39,254 nt of DNA from assembly GCA_947643715.1 (NCBI GenBank), contig CANRXB010000023.1, positions 1 to 39,254 of the forward strand. Reading direction: 5' to 3'. A program made the position numbers and the translations under genes. Each line of letters starts with the position of its first letter. The stretch's first letter is position 1. The notes under the pieces were generated by a model. It was not told where the DNA came from. It searched no databases and was given only the letters and a program-made list of their open reading frames with translations. The stretch is from an uncultured bacterium (GTDB lineage Bacteria > Bacillota > Clostridia > Oscillospirales > Oscillospiraceae). Below, in pieces: positions 8,404 to 17,002 of the stretch.

Positions 8404-9291
8404 ATGAGGCTGCTCATTACAGGAAGCGAAGGACAGCTTGGATCAGAGTTGAAGCGGCAGCTCCGCGCAGGCGGCTGTGTTTTGGGAGAGCTGCCGAGGG
8501 AGTTGGCCGGGGCCAAATCGTTTTGTACGCAGTTCGATGAGCTCGACATATGCGACGAGGCGGCTGTCGATTCGTATGTGCGGGAGATGTGCCCGGACGT
8601 GGTATTGCATTGCGCTGCCATGACCGACGTGGACGGCTGCGAGGAGGATCCGGCGCAGGCGGAACGCGTCAATGGGACAGCGGTGAGGTACATCGCGCAG
8701 GCATGCCAAGGTGTGGGGGCAAAGCTGGTGTATGTTTCCACCGATTACGTTTTTTCCGGCGACAAACACAGCGCCTATATGACGGACGATGCTTGCGTGC
8801 CGCAGACGGCCTATGGGCGCAGCAAGCGGTCGGGGGAGGAGAACGCGCTGGCGTATTGCTCCCGCACGTTCATCGTTCGGACCGCATGGCTCTACGGCTT
8901 CCATGGAAAGAACTTCGTGAAAACGATCTTGCGAAAAGCGGCCGGATCGGACCTGATACGGGTCGTATCCGACCAGTATGGGAACCCCACCAACGTCGAG
9001 GACCTGGCATACCACATGCTGCTGCTGGCCGCTACCGAGCGGTACGGCATATACCATTGCACCGGAGGCGGGGTGTGCAATTGGTATGAGTTCGCGAGGG
9101 AGATCGTGAGGCTGTCTGGCCACGGCTGCCGGGTGGAGCCGTGCGCTTCGGCAGAATATCCGCAAAAGGCGAAAAGGCCGGCCTACTCCGCGCTGGACCA
9201 TAGCGCCCTGGAAGCTGCGGTGGGCGATAAGATGCGTCCCTGGCAAGAGGCGCTGAGAGATCATATCGATAGATTGGAGGAGATGGAATGA
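8404..9291 (+). CDS. rfbD: dTDP-4-dehydrorhamnose reductase
   Basis: The 295-residue reductase makes dTDP-L-rhamnose from the 4-keto intermediate with NAD(P)H. It has the N-terminal dinucleotide motif TGSEGQLG (6-13), HCAAMTDVDGCE, VSTDYVFSG, the catalytic YGRSK (Tyr and Lys) and the family C-terminal RPAYSALD. Length and order match RmlD/RfbD. No rmlA, rmlB or rmlC homologue lies in the window, so the earlier steps must be encoded elsewhere. Its presence among three RgpF genes supports a rhamnose-containing polymer. The stop overlaps the next start (ATGA). Confidence 0.9.
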   Translation: MRLLITGSEGQLGSELKRQLRAGGCVLGELPRELAGAKSFCTQFDELDICDEAAVDSYVREMCPDVVLHCAAMTDVDGCEEDPAQAERVNGTAVRYIAQACQGVGAKLVYVSTDYVFSGDKHSAYMTDDACVPQTAYGRSKRSGEENALAYCSRTFIVRTAWLYGFHGKNFVKTILRKAAGSDLIRVVSDQYGNPTNVEDLAYHMLLLAATERYGIYHCTGGGVCNWYEFAREIVRLSGHGCRVEPCASAEYPQKAKRPAYSALDHSALEAAVGDKMRPWQEALRDHIDRLEEME

Positions 9292-10130
9292 GCCGAGTCT
9301 TGGTGACAGGCGCCTGTGGATACATCGGCCGGCATGTGGTCAAGAGCCTGTTGGAGCGTGGGCACCATGTGATCGCAGCCGATGTCCGGGACGATGGCTG
9401 CGACTTTCGGGCCGAGATGTGCCTGTGCGATATCTTCAGCGGGGATCCGGAGCTCTATCAAAAGCTTGGCAGTCCGGAAAAGTTGGTCCACCTGGCGTGG
9501 CTGGACGGGTTCGTACATAACAGCCCCCGCCATATAGAATATCTCCCGCTGCATTATCAGTTCCTCGATCGGATGCTGTCTGGCGGTGTGGAGCAGATCG
9601 CCGTCATGGGGACGATGCATGAGATCGGATATCATGAGGGCGCGATCGATGAGGATACGCCGGCAGCCCCTCTGTCCCTCTATGGCATCGCAAAGAACAG
9701 CCTCAGACAAGCCTGCGGCGTTCTGCAGGACCGATACCCCGATGCAGTGTTCCAGTGGCTCCGGGCCTATTATATCTGTGGCGACGATGCGTTCAATCAC
9801 TCGATCTTCGCAAAGATCGCGGCGGCAGAGCGCGAGGGAAAAAAGACTTTCCCGCTGAACTCAGGAAAGAACCGATACGATTTCATCACAGTGGAGGAAT
9901 TAGCATGGCAGATCGCGGCGGCCGTATCACAAAAGGAGGTCTGCGGCGTCATCGACTGCTGTACCGGCCAGGCCACGTCTCTCAGGGAGAAGGTGGAGCG
10001 TTTCATCCAGGAGCGCGGCTTTTCGATCCGGCCGGAATATGGAGCGTTCCCGGACCGGCCGTATGATTCTCCTGGGGTGTGGGGGGATCCGGCAAAGATA
10101 CAGGAGATCGTGAAACGGATGTCGCCATGA
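9288..10130 (+). CDS. NAD-dependent epimerase/dehydratase (extended SDR)
   Basis: The 280-residue protein is an extended short-chain dehydrogenase acting on nucleotide sugars. It has TGACGYIGRHVV (7-18) for NAD(P) binding, LVHLAW in place of the common HLA(A) turn, and YGIAK as the Tyr-x-x-x-Lys catalytic pair. It is somewhat shorter than typical GalE/RmlB enzymes, which suits a 4-ketoreductase or epimerase of a deoxy-sugar. The exact reaction cannot be read from sequence. It overlaps rfbD by 4 bases, and GGAGGAGATGG before the ATG supports the start. Confidence 0.8.
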   Translation: MSRVLVTGACGYIGRHVVKSLLERGHHVIAADVRDDGCDFRAEMCLCDIFSGDPELYQKLGSPEKLVHLAWLDGFVHNSPRHIEYLPLHYQFLDRMLSGGVEQIAVMGTMHEIGYHEGAIDEDTPAAPLSLYGIAKNSLRQACGVLQDRYPDAVFQWLRAYYICGDDAFNHSIFAKIAAAEREGKKTFPLNSGKNRYDFITVEELAWQIAAAVSQKEVCGVIDCCTGQATSLREKVERFIQERGFSIRPEYGAFPDRPYDSPGVWGDPAKIQEIVKRMSP

Positions 10131-10145
10131 TGGGAGAACGGGACC

Positions 10146-12059
10146 ATGAAGATCGATGATGGAAAGGCCAGGCGCCTGGGGATATATTTCTTCTACGATG
10201 CCCAAGGGATTGTGGACGGATACGTATATCATTTTTTGGATGGCATCCGTCCCTGCCTGTGTGAGTTGTATATCGTGTGCAACGGGTCCGTGGAGGAGGC
10301 TGCCCTGGAACGATTCGAACGGTACGCAGCCGGCAACGTTTTGGTGAGGGAGAACCGTGGGCTGGATGTAGGCGCTTATAGGGCTGCGATAGAGCGCGTC
10401 GGGTTCGACCGGCTGGGAGACTATGACGAGCTCGTGCTGATGAACGCCACCGTATTCGGGCCCTTGACCCCGTTCACGGAGATGTTCGCGTCGATGTCGG
10501 TGCGGGACCTGGATTTCTGGGGCATCACGTCCCATGCCGGGGTAGAGGGAAATCCGTTCCCACAAAACGGACTGAAGGATCTTCCGGAGCACATCCAATC
10601 CCATTTCCTCGTACTGCGAAAAGAGCTCTTGCGTTCGCCGTCTTACAGGGAATATTGGGATTCATTGCCTGAGATAAGGACCTATGAGGACTCTGTGAGC
10701 CACTATGAATGCACCTTTACCCGGCATTTCGCTGCCCTTGGATTCCAGTGGGCGACCTACACCGGCACAGAGCATTTGGCGCACGTCAGCGCACAGCCGA
10801 TCATGACCATGCCGGCGGTCCTGGTGAGGGATCGCCGGTGCCCGATCGTGAAGCGTCGGTGCTTCTTCCAAGATCGCAGCGTTCTGTTGAACGATACGAA
10901 CGGAGACCAGGGCCGGGAGGTGTTCGAATATATCCGAGATCATCTGGAGTATGACGTCGAACTCATTTGGGAGAACCTCCTGCGCACCTGCAACCATGCG
11001 GCGCTCCGCCGGTGCTTGCAGTTGGACCATGTCTTGCCCGATCGTCTCGTCCAGGGAGGGACGAGACCGGCGCTTCGGGTGGCGCTCTGGATGCACATCT
11101 ACTACATCGACCTGCTTCCGGAATGCTTCCGCTATGCCGGTGCGATGCCGGAGTACGCCGATGTGATCGTGACGACGGATGCACCGGAAAAAAAGAGGCA
11201 GATCGTGTCCATGTTTTCCGGACTTTCCGTGCGCAAAGTCGAGGTCATCATGATCGAGAACCGGGGGAGAGACAACAGCGCTCTGCTGGTAGGGTGCGCG
11301 CCGTTTTTGGACGAGTACGATGTGGTGTGTTTTGCCCACGATAAAAAGGTCGGTCATCTTCGTTATGAGGTACAGGGGCGGTCTTTTGCAGAGCACTGCT
11401 ATCGGAACACATTACAAAGCAAAGGATTCGTGGAGAATGTGGTGCGGGCCTTTGCCGAAGAGCCTAGACTGGGGCTCCTGTGCCCGCCTCCGCCATATGC
11501 GTCGGCATATTACAACACGATCGGGATCGGTGATTGGGGGCCGAACTTCGACAATACCAAAGAGCTGTATGACCGCCTGGGCCTGCGGGTGCCGATCGAC
11601 AGGGGAGAGGAGCCGGTGGCTCCCTTTGGATCGGTCTTTTGGTTCCGCACCCGTGCGTTGGCCGGGCTTTTCCAGTATGGGTGGAGATACGAGGACTTCC
11701 CGGAGGAACCGGTGGATTTCGACGGGACGTTCCTCCACGCCGTGGAGCGCATCTATCCCTTCGTGGCGCAGCAGGCGGGCTATTACAGCGGGTGGCTGCT
11801 GTCCAGCAGCTTCGCGTCTGTGGAGCTGACCAACTACCATTACATGCTGCGCCAGCTCAACATCCGCCTCATCCCGATCTGCGGATCCGGAGATTTCAAT
11901 GAGCTTTGCAGAAAGGTGGAGCGGCTGTCTCCCGGTCCGCTTCGTGCCTGCTATCTCGCGTTGAAACGCTGGCTCGAAGCACATTTGCCTGAAAAAGCGT
12001 TCCAGACGCTGAAAAAACTCAAAAAATGGGTCTTTCGTCATATCGGTATCGGACCATAG
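10146..12059 (+). CDS. RgpF-family two-domain glycosyltransferase
   Basis: This third RgpF paralogue is 637 residues. The first domain shows FFYDAQGIVDGY, VCNG, RENRGLDVGAY (near 68-78) and YDELVLMN; the second shows MIENRGRDNSALLVG (N372, R375, D376), CPPPP and SVFWFR. It lacks both the tandem repeat of the first paralogue and the proline-rich tail of the second, so it is the plainest form and a useful reference for domain limits. It is visibly more GC-rich than the other two. The C-terminus is lysine-rich (LKKLKKW), perhaps contacting the membrane. The ABC permease gene follows after 28 bases. Confidence 0.88.
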   Translation: MKIDDGKARRLGIYFFYDAQGIVDGYVYHFLDGIRPCLCELYIVCNGSVEEAALERFERYAAGNVLVRENRGLDVGAYRAAIERVGFDRLGDYDELVLMNATVFGPLTPFTEMFASMSVRDLDFWGITSHAGVEGNPFPQNGLKDLPEHIQSHFLVLRKELLRSPSYREYWDSLPEIRTYEDSVSHYECTFTRHFAALGFQWATYTGTEHLAHVSAQPIMTMPAVLVRDRRCPIVKRRCFFQDRSVLLNDTNGDQGREVFEYIRDHLEYDVELIWENLLRTCNHAALRRCLQLDHVLPDRLVQGGTRPALRVALWMHIYYIDLLPECFRYAGAMPEYADVIVTTDAPEKKRQIVSMFSGLSVRKVEVIMIENRGRDNSALLVGCAPFLDEYDVVCFAHDKKVGHLRYEVQGRSFAEHCYRNTLQSKGFVENVVRAFAEEPRLGLLCPPPPYASAYYNTIGIGDWGPNFDNTKELYDRLGLRVPIDRGEEPVAPFGSVFWFRTRALAGLFQYGWRYEDFPEEPVDFDGTFLHAVERIYPFVAQQAGYYSGWLLSSSFASVELTNYHYMLRQLNIRLIPICGSGDFNELCRKVERLSPGPLRACYLALKRWLEAHLPEKAFQTLKKLKKWVFRHIGIGP

Positions 12060-12087
12060 ACGCTGAGGCGGCCGGAAAAGGGAGGCT

Positions 12088-12858
12088 ATGATGTTCAAGA
12101 GACTCAAAAAGTACCAGTTCTTGTTCGAAGAACTGGTCAAGCGAGATTTCAAAAAGAAATACAAACGAACGGTCCTCGGCATGGCGTGGAGCGTCCTGGC
12201 GCCGCTGCTCCAGCTCCTGGTCATGCGCCTGGTGTTCACCCAGTTTTTTGGACGGACCTCGCCTCACTATACCATCTATCTGTTCTGTGGCACGCTGGTG
12301 TTCTCCTATTTCAGCGACGCCACGAACCAGGGCATGTCCTCCCTCATGAGCAACGCCGGGATCTTCACCAAGGTGAACGTCCCCAAGTATCTGTTCTTGT
12401 TCTCTAAGAACGTCCAGGCGCTGATCAATTTTGGGCTGACCATGATCGTGTTCGTGGTGTTCTGTGTCTTGGACGACATCACGTTCACATGGAGGATCGT
12501 CTTGCTGGTGTACCCGATCTGCTGCCTGGTCCTGTTCAATGTGGGGGTGGGCCTGATCCTCTCCGCGCTGTTCGTGTTCTTTCGGGACATCCAATACCTT
12601 TGGGGCGTGTTCACCCAACTCTTGATGTACATGTCTGCCATCTTCTACACCATCGACAGCTATAGCCCGCCCATGCAGGACCTGTTCCTCCTCAATCCCG
12701 TCTACCTGTTCATCCGATATTTCCGGACGATCGTCATCGATATGGAGGTCCCTCCGGGCTGGTTCCACCTGCTGATGCTGGCGGACTCGGCGGTCGTGCT
12801 GGGGATCGGCTGCTGGATGTACAAAAAATACAACACCCGCTTCCTGTACTATGTGTGA
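12088..12858 (+). CDS. ABC-2 type polysaccharide export permease (Wzm/TagG-like)
   Basis: The 256-residue membrane protein has an N-terminal amphipathic part with the DFKKKYKRTVLGMAW motif typical of Wzm/TagG/RfbA permeases, then about six hydrophobic segments and the family's conserved LNPVYLFIRYFR before the last two. It would carry lipid-linked polysaccharide across the cytoplasmic membrane. Such permeases need an ATPase partner (Wzt/TagH); none is encoded in this window, so it is either upstream of base 1 or elsewhere. GGGAGG precedes the ATG. The MBOAT gene follows after 30 bases. Confidence 0.9.
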   Translation: MMFKRLKKYQFLFEELVKRDFKKKYKRTVLGMAWSVLAPLLQLLVMRLVFTQFFGRTSPHYTIYLFCGTLVFSYFSDATNQGMSSLMSNAGIFTKVNVPKYLFLFSKNVQALINFGLTMIVFVVFCVLDDITFTWRIVLLVYPICCLVLFNVGVGLILSALFVFFRDIQYLWGVFTQLLMYMSAIFYTIDSYSPPMQDLFLLNPVYLFIRYFRTIVIDMEVPPGWFHLLMLADSAVVLGIGCWMYKKYNTRFLYYV

Positions 12859-12888
12859 CGGCGCACGCTCGACAGAAGGAGAATCATC

Positions 12889-14352
12889 ATGGTATTTTCA
12901 TCCCCGATATTCCTGTTCGCGTTCCTGCCTGCGGTCCTGGCCGGATATTACCTACTGGACCGGCGGTTCAAAAACGGTTTCCTGTTGATCGTTTCGCTGC
13001 TGTTCTATGCCTGGGGCGAGCCGAGGTTCGTCCTGGTCATGATGGTGTCCATCCTGGTCAACCACGCCTTCGCCCTGGCGATCGACCGCGACCTGAAAAG
13101 GGTGCAGGATCTGGCCGGGCGTTCCACGGGAGACCGGTATCGAAAAAGAGCGAAGACGCTCCTTGCCCTGGCGGTGCTCTTCGATCTGGCGCTGTTCTTC
13201 GTGTACAAGTATCTGGACTTCACGATCGCCAATCTCAACGCGGTGGGGGCTCTGTTCGGCGCGCCGGAGATACCGCTGAGACACATCGCGCTCCCGATTG
13301 GCATCTCCTTCTTCACGTTCCAGGCCATGAGCTACGTGTTCGACGTCTATTTGCGAAAGGGACGGGTGCAAAAAGACCCTCTGGACACCGCGCTCTACAT
13401 CGCGCTGTTCCCGCAGCTGATTGCGGGGCCGATCGTCCGGTACGAAACGGTGGCCGAGGAGATCAACCGCCGCCAGGAGACGCTGGAGGATGTGGCGAAA
13501 GGGATCAGGCGGTTCATCGTGGGCCTGGCGAAAAAGGTGATATTGTCCAACAGCGTCGCCGTCATCGCCGATCAGGCGTTCGGCTGGGCCGATCCGTCCG
13601 GGCTCTCCGTGCTCATGGCGTGGCTGGGCGCGGTGGCATATACGTTGCAGATCTATTTCGACTTCTCCGGATATTCCGACATGGCGATCGGCCTGGGCCT
13701 GATGTTCGGCTTCCATTTCGATGAGAACTTCGACTATCCCTACATCTCGAAGTCGGTCTCGGAGTTTTGGCGGCGTTGGCACATCTCACTGAGCTCGTGG
13801 TTCCGAGATTACGTCTATATCCCCTTGGGCGGTTCCCGGGTGGAGGGCCGGGCCCGGCATATCCGGAACCTGTTCGTCGTTTGGTTCCTCACCGGCTTCT
13901 GGCACGGCGCGGCGTGGAACTTCGTGGCCTGGGGCATGTTCTACTTCGTACTGATCGTCTTTGAGAAGCTCACAGGGATGCCCCAGCGGCTGGAGCGTCC
14001 AGCAGGGCGGTACGTCTATCAGGCGGCGGTGTTGGCAGCGGTCACGATCGGCTGGGTGCTCTTCCGGGCGGACGGGGCGCGGGACGCGCTGCGGTACGTC
14101 GGCTGCATGTTCGGCCTGCTGGGGAACCCTGGCGTGGACCCGGCGGCGGTGTTCCTGTGCAAGCAGAGCGCGGTGCTCTTGGCGGTGGCCATGCTGTTCA
14201 GTACGCCTGTGGTCCCGAAGCTGACGGAGATCGTCGGCCGGAAGGCCACTACCCTCGGGGGGGGGGGTAATCACAAAAGAAGCGGTGTCGATCGTGCTGC
14301 ATCTGGCGTTGTTCCTCGTTGGGGTGTCCTTTGCTGTGACCAGCGATTATGA
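12889..14352 (+). CDS. MBOAT-family O-acyltransferase (AlgI-like), frameshifted at a poly-G tract
   Basis: This membrane-bound O-acyltransferase of the AlgI/DltB class moves acyl groups across the membrane onto polysaccharide. It has many hydrophobic segments, FWRRWHISLSSWFRDYVYIP with H298, and the catalytic-type FWHGAAWN with H339. AAGGAG 9 bases before the ATG supports the start. As read here it is 487 residues, but after residue 460 (the Gly run from G11 at 14257-14267) the last 27 residues are unlike the family. In another frame the DNA continues with a hydrophobic helix ending in DPFIYFNF and TGA at 14375-14377, the normal MBOAT ending. Ten or 13 G would restore it (495 residues for ten), while 9 or 12 G would stop immediately. 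The sequence therefore shows an altered state, or a homopolymer error. Confidence 0.9.
   Translation: MVFSSPIFLFAFLPAVLAGYYLLDRRFKNGFLLIVSLLFYAWGEPRFVLVMMVSILVNHAFALAIDRDLKRVQDLAGRSTGDRYRKRAKTLLALAVLFDLALFFVYKYLDFTIANLNAVGALFGAPEIPLRHIALPIGISFFTFQAMSYVFDVYLRKGRVQKDPLDTALYIALFPQLIAGPIVRYETVAEEINRRQETLEDVAKGIRRFIVGLAKKVILSNSVAVIADQAFGWADPSGLSVLMAWLGAVAYTLQIYFDFSGYSDMAIGLGLMFGFHFDENFDYPYISKSVSEFWRRWHISLSSWFRDYVYIPLGGSRVEGRARHIRNLFVVWFLTGFWHGAAWNFVAWGMFYFVLIVFEKLTGMPQRLERPAGRYVYQAAVLAAVTIGWVLFRADGARDALRYVGCMFGLLGNPGVDPAAVFLCKQSAVLLAVAMLFSTPVVPKLTEIVGRKATTLGGGGNHKRSGVDRAASGVVPRWGVLCCDQRL
14257..14267 (+). repeat. Homopolymer G11 in the MBOAT gene
   Basis: Eleven consecutive G in frame position 1 at codon 457. 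Three outcomes follow from length: 10 or 13 G gives the family C-terminus ending at the TGA now at 14375-14377; 11 G (seen here) gives a 27-residue unrelated tail ending at 14352; 9 or 12 G puts TAA directly after the tract. Confidence 0.97.
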
Positions 14353-14416
14353 CCCGTTCATTTATTTCAACTTCTGAGCAGGATGACGGCAGGGATCAAA
14401 ATGGAGGCGAAAGTGC

Positions 14417-16054
14417 ATGGAAAATGAACTCGATCGGTCCAATAGAGATAAGAGACCAGTTCAAACGAGAGATGCCGCTAAAAAAATAGGGGATGTATTT
14501 TTGGTGGCGGTTTTTTGCACGATATCACTGTCTTTTCTGCTCTTGAATTATTCCAGCTTGAGAAAGTCTATCCTGGAACAAGGGAAGGGGACCGGCACGT
14601 TACAGCAGAGGCTGATGCTGGCGGAAGCACAGTTCCGGGAGTCGATACGATATCGAAGATCGTTCATAGACCTATACGGCGTGGCATTGAACATCTTGGA
14701 CTTGAAGGTCGTAGGGGATCTTGATTTTGTCAAGGATGAGCGCGGTGTGATGCAAAGGCCGACGACAGGGGTGGATGAAGCTCTTTTTTCTCATGACATG
14801 TACGAACTGGAAAGGGTCACGGCGGCAGCCGGCACTCCATTGGTCTATGTGTCCCTGCCAGACAAGACGAGATATTTCGGGTTGGCGAAAAGCGATGCGT
14901 TCCTGTTCGACGGACAAGTGAGCAGCCGGATGGGGACATTGCTGGAAGATGAGATCGACTGTCTCGATATAGGTGCGCTGATCGACAGCGGGGGAGACGC
15001 GCCGTCCTTCGATGAGTTCTTTTTCAAGACGGATGTCCACTGTTCGACCTATGGTGAATTTTGGATGGCGAAAATGTTGGCAGAGCACCTGACCAGCCGA
15101 AATGGGATCGTGTTCCCTGATGGTGAAAGGGTATTCGACCTGGCGAATCATGATATAGCTCGCTATGAGTTCGTCGGTAATACAGCCAGGTCTGCCGGAA
15201 AATATTTTGCTGGAACAGATCTTTTTGAGATCTATAAACCAAAGTTCGAGACCGATTTGAAGCTGGTGAACCCGTCGGCTTCAGAGCAGATAGCGGGGAA
15301 CTTTGAAAAAGTGATGCTGAATGGGTATGAAAGCAGAGAAGATATCGATGAATATACCTACTGGGTCACGGATTATGGCCGCTTCACATCGCCATACTAC
15401 AAGTATGTCAATGAAAGTGCGCCTGGAAGCGCTCCACGTATATTGGTGGTCGGCGATTCGATCTTCATGCGGGGCGTTGCCTATTTGACATTGGCCTGCA
15501 AAGAAGTCACCGTCATGGACCCGCGCTATTTCGATGGGGTGGAATATTTGGCGGGCGAGTTGGCGTCTGAACATTATGACGCTGTGGTCGTGATCGCCAC
15601 GTCGGTCAATTTTTATCGGTCGCGATTCGCATCGTCAACGGAACTCCCCGACCTTCCTGAGTGGCCCGCGCAGACCTCGGACGGATGGATCGGGACCAAC
15701 GGCATGTTCCTGGACACGTACAATAGCGAGAGGATCCAGAATGCCGACCCGATTCCCATCGATCGGGAAGCCATGCGGTTCCGGCTGGTGGGCTGGGCGG
15801 CGGATTTCGACGGCCAGCGGCCGTTGAGCGCGTTGTATCTACAGGTGGGGGACATGATCGTCCGATGCAACTATGGGATCGAGCGGACCAGCGTGTCCGA
15901 CCATTTCCAGAACGACGATCTGAAGGACACCGGGTTCGATGTGGAGTTCCCCGCGTCTTATCTGCAAGGGGTGGACGAGCTGCGTTTCATCCAGATCGGG
16001 ACGGACGGAAGTTATCGGTATGAGCCGGTCGTCTACCGGCTCCCCCAGGGATGA
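14417..16054 (+). CDS. AlgX/AlgJ-like SGNH O-acetylation partner
   Basis: The 545-residue protein has one N-terminal membrane segment (about residues 25-47) and a large outward-facing part. FFFKTDVHCSTYGEFWMA recalls the D-x-H block of the AlgJ/AlgX/DltD group, and ILVVGDSIFMRG is an SGNH-type GDS block carrying the likely nucleophile serine. The last 120 residues look like a beta-sandwich sugar-binding module. In known systems such proteins take the acyl group moved by the adjacent MBOAT protein and attach it to the glycan outside the cell. GGAGG at 14403-14407 fixes the start. From about 15,650 the DNA becomes clearly more GC-rich than the earlier part of the gene, suggesting mosaic origin. 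Confidence 0.75.
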   Translation: MENELDRSNRDKRPVQTRDAAKKIGDVFLVAVFCTISLSFLLLNYSSLRKSILEQGKGTGTLQQRLMLAEAQFRESIRYRRSFIDLYGVALNILDLKVVGDLDFVKDERGVMQRPTTGVDEALFSHDMYELERVTAAAGTPLVYVSLPDKTRYFGLAKSDAFLFDGQVSSRMGTLLEDEIDCLDIGALIDSGGDAPSFDEFFFKTDVHCSTYGEFWMAKMLAEHLTSRNGIVFPDGERVFDLANHDIARYEFVGNTARSAGKYFAGTDLFEIYKPKFETDLKLVNPSASEQIAGNFEKVMLNGYESREDIDEYTYWVTDYGRFTSPYYKYVNESAPGSAPRILVVGDSIFMRGVAYLTLACKEVTVMDPRYFDGVEYLAGELASEHYDAVVVIATSVNFYRSRFASSTELPDLPEWPAQTSDGWIGTNGMFLDTYNSERIQNADPIPIDREAMRFRLVGWAADFDGQRPLSALYLQVGDMIVRCNYGIERTSVSDHFQNDDLKDTGFDVEFPASYLQGVDELRFIQIGTDGSYRYEPVVYRLPQG

Positions 16055-16068
16055 TGGGCGCAGGACGC

Positions 16069-16106
16069 AAAAGAGGCAAGGGCGAACGATCGCCCTTGCC
16101 TCTTTT
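16069..16106. terminator. Bidirectional hairpin terminator between convergent genes
   Basis: Perfect 17-bp stem (16069-16085 with 16090-16106), loop ACGA, with AAAA at one foot and TTTT at the other, so it can end transcription from both sides: the polysaccharide operon (+) and the tail-fibre-like gene (-). Confidence 0.93.
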
Positions 16107-16115
16107 ACATGTGTA

Positions 16116-16952
16116 TCACAGGTCCGCGTCGGCGGTGTAGTAGGTCTTGCCGTCGATCTGGATTCTCCCCAGCGCGGGGTCGGCGCGCAAAGGCGGCTGG
16201 GCCAACCATGCTTTCGTTGGCCGCAGGGCCGCGTCGGGGAAGATCTGGTAGTGCCGGCGGCACTTCGTCAGCTCCAGCGCTCTGCTGGGGGGCGGGTCGT
16301 TGAGCACCCAGTCCCCAGCCGCGTCCTGGTGGGCCAGGGTCTGGGCCTTCCCCAGCTCCAGCTTGGCTGCGACCGGGACGCACGACCCTCCGGGGGACAG
16401 CAGCCAATGCACGCGAAATTGCGTAGGGACGATGTCGTTTTCCATGGTGAAGGTGACGCTGGCCAGGCCGTCGCGGGAGATAGGGGCGCCGAACGGGGCG
16501 GTGTCGCCCGCGTTCGCATAGGCGGTGGCCGTGAGCGTCCCATGCAGGTCTCTGCACAGGACGGAGAACGTGAGGGTCTTTCCCGCGAACAGCCACGGGG
16601 ACTCCAGCAATTGGAAGAAGCAGTTCCGGCTGATATCGCCGTCGATGTTTTCCAGGCGGAGGGTCTTTGAGGACGGGTCCGTCGTCAAAGCGCCGTTGGC
16701 GATCCTCCATCGGTCGATGGTGTAGCCGGTGGCCGTGTAGGACGTTTGGCCCCGCTGATGGATCGGATCGGTGAAGTACCAGTTGTCCAACAGGTTTTGG
16801 TTGCTCCAGCCGTCCTGTGCGGCTGCGGCGCCTCGCGCGTCGAAGCCCACCACTTGGCCCGGCGTGCCAGTGAGGCTGTCCTGCTTGGTGGTCAGGGTGT
16901 TCTTGACGCTCTGCCAAAGGTAGCCGAGGCCGTCGTTGTTCAGATATCCCAT
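16116..16952 (-). CDS. Phage tail-fibre-like protein with carbohydrate-binding-type fold
   Basis: The 278-residue protein starts with a short coiled-coil-like stretch (LWQSVKNTL) and then has NLLDNWYF, INQRGQTSY-like IHQRGQTSY, and YTIDRW, a pattern known from C-terminal modules of phage tail fibres in gut Firmicutes. Near the end is a block with WVLNDPPP and a cysteine-arginine pair preceding RRHYQIF, also typical of that module. No terminase, capsid, holin or integrase gene is nearby, so this is either a prophage remnant or a captured glycan-binding gene. GAGGTGA lies 6 bases before the ATG. It converges on the polysaccharide operon. Confidence 0.65.
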   Translation of the reverse strand: MGYLNNDGLGYLWQSVKNTLTTKQDSLTGTPGQVVGFDARGAAAAQDGWSNQNLLDNWYFTDPIHQRGQTSYTATGYTIDRWRIANGALTTDPSSKTLRLENIDGDISRNCFFQLLESPWLFAGKTLTFSVLCRDLHGTLTATAYANAGDTAPFGAPISRDGLASVTFTMENDIVPTQFRVHWLLSPGGSCVPVAAKLELGKAQTLAHQDAAGDWVLNDPPPSRALELTKCRRHYQIFPDAALRPTKAWLAQPPLRADPALGRIQIDGKTYYTADADL

Positions 16953-17002
16953 ATGCGGTCACCTCTCTGCGTCGGGCCGTCGTTTTTTGCGTCTGTGTTC
17001 AT
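16940..17002 (-). CDS. Possible 20-residue leader peptide
   Basis: A short open frame begins with ATG at 17002, 9 bases after a strong GGAGGAG, and ends with TGA at 16940-16942, overlapping the start of the tail-fibre-like gene by 13 bases. The peptide is hydrophilic (MNTDAKNDG...). It could couple translation to the next gene, or be chance. Nothing else coding is seen between 17,003 and 17,170. Confidence 0.25.
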   Translation of the reverse strand: MNTDAKNDGPTQRGDRIWDI

